Shown here in pieces: positions 63,999 to 64,000 of a stretch of DNA of 64,000 bases. Under the pieces are notes generated by a model. It made no database searches. It saw only the letters and a list, made by a program, of their open reading frames with translations, and was not told the origin of the DNA. The stretch spans positions 16,456 through 80,455 of the forward strand of contig NZ_JACJRG010000027.1 of assembly GCF_014697125.1 (NCBI RefSeq), in the 5' to 3' direction. The first letter of the stretch is position 1, and every line of letters starts with the position of its first letter. The position numbers and the translations under genes were made by a program. The DNA is from Anabaena minutissima FACHB-250 (GTDB lineage: Bacteria > Cyanobacteriota > Cyanobacteriia > Cyanobacteriales > Nostocaceae).

Positions 63999-64000
63999 AA

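Overview
The window is chromosomal DNA from a filamentous, nitrogen-fixing (Nostoc/Anabaena-type) cyanobacterium. The photosynthetic electron carriers petE (plastocyanin), psbV (cytochrome c550) and a petJ-type cytochrome c6, the clock-linked ldpA, and a Ycf45-type ATPase point to a cyanobacterium. nifV, a DevBCA-type exporter, many GCGATCGC (HIP1) octamers and heptameric short tandem repeats point to the heterocyst-forming group. This assignment is by recognition only; no database search was possible.

Layout. 1-3377: a STAND-type NB-ARC ATPase with at least 13 WD40 repeats, running off the left edge. 3.9-6.3 kb: an M50 membrane protease and an orphan 466-residue protein. 6.3-10 kb: argJ and gatB, with two small insertion elements beside argJ and two paralogous short-RNA candidates between the genes. 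10-14 kb: a devBCA-type export operon divergent from a PadR regulator. 14-17.6 kb: hairpin-rich spacer, a small membrane protein, an SDR and a broken Rpn/DUF2887 gene. 17.6-24.5 kb: dnaG, a two-domain cell-wall hydrolase, a TPR protein, a membrane protein, a lipoprotein and an O-methyltransferase. 24.9-28 kb: a 2-oxoglutarate oxygenase, an HNH protein and a ribbon-helix-helix protein among dispersed palindromes. 28.6-31.5 kb: a GAF-GAF kinase-like sensor with an altered H-box, coupled to a SRPBCC protein, then tRNA-Glu. 31.8-38.5 kb: a CPA1 antiporter, a divergent cytochrome b, a TonB-like protein and petJ-petE-psbV. 38.7-40.5 kb: two sugar ABC permeases. 40.8-46 kb: three tandem Ser/Thr kinase paralogues with different C-terminal domains, the third frameshifted. 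46-53 kb: GIY-YIG protein, nifV, PsiE-like protein, Uma2 protein, ruvC, yvcK-type gene and tsaE. 53.8-64 kb: patatin, a dihydroorotase gene interrupted by one in-frame stop, lepB, a REC-GGDEF-EAL protein, ldpA, Ycf45-type ATPase and a 5S rRNA gene that marks the end of an rRNA operon lying to the right.

Most genes are housekeeping and intact. The less ordinary material is: (a) the duplicated minus-strand RNA-like element between gatB and argJ, with conserved -10 boxes and a compensated stem change; (b) several proteins that keep their fold but lack a key residue (sensor kinase H-box, cytochrome b haem ligand, amidase glutamate, dihydroorotase HxH); (c) three lesions that need only one or a few mutations (pyrC stop, kinase frameshift, Rpn frameshift); and (d) a dense set of dispersed palindromes, heptamer repeats and MITE-like elements, one of which landed on the stop codon of argJ with an 8-bp target duplication and one of which lies inside dnaG.
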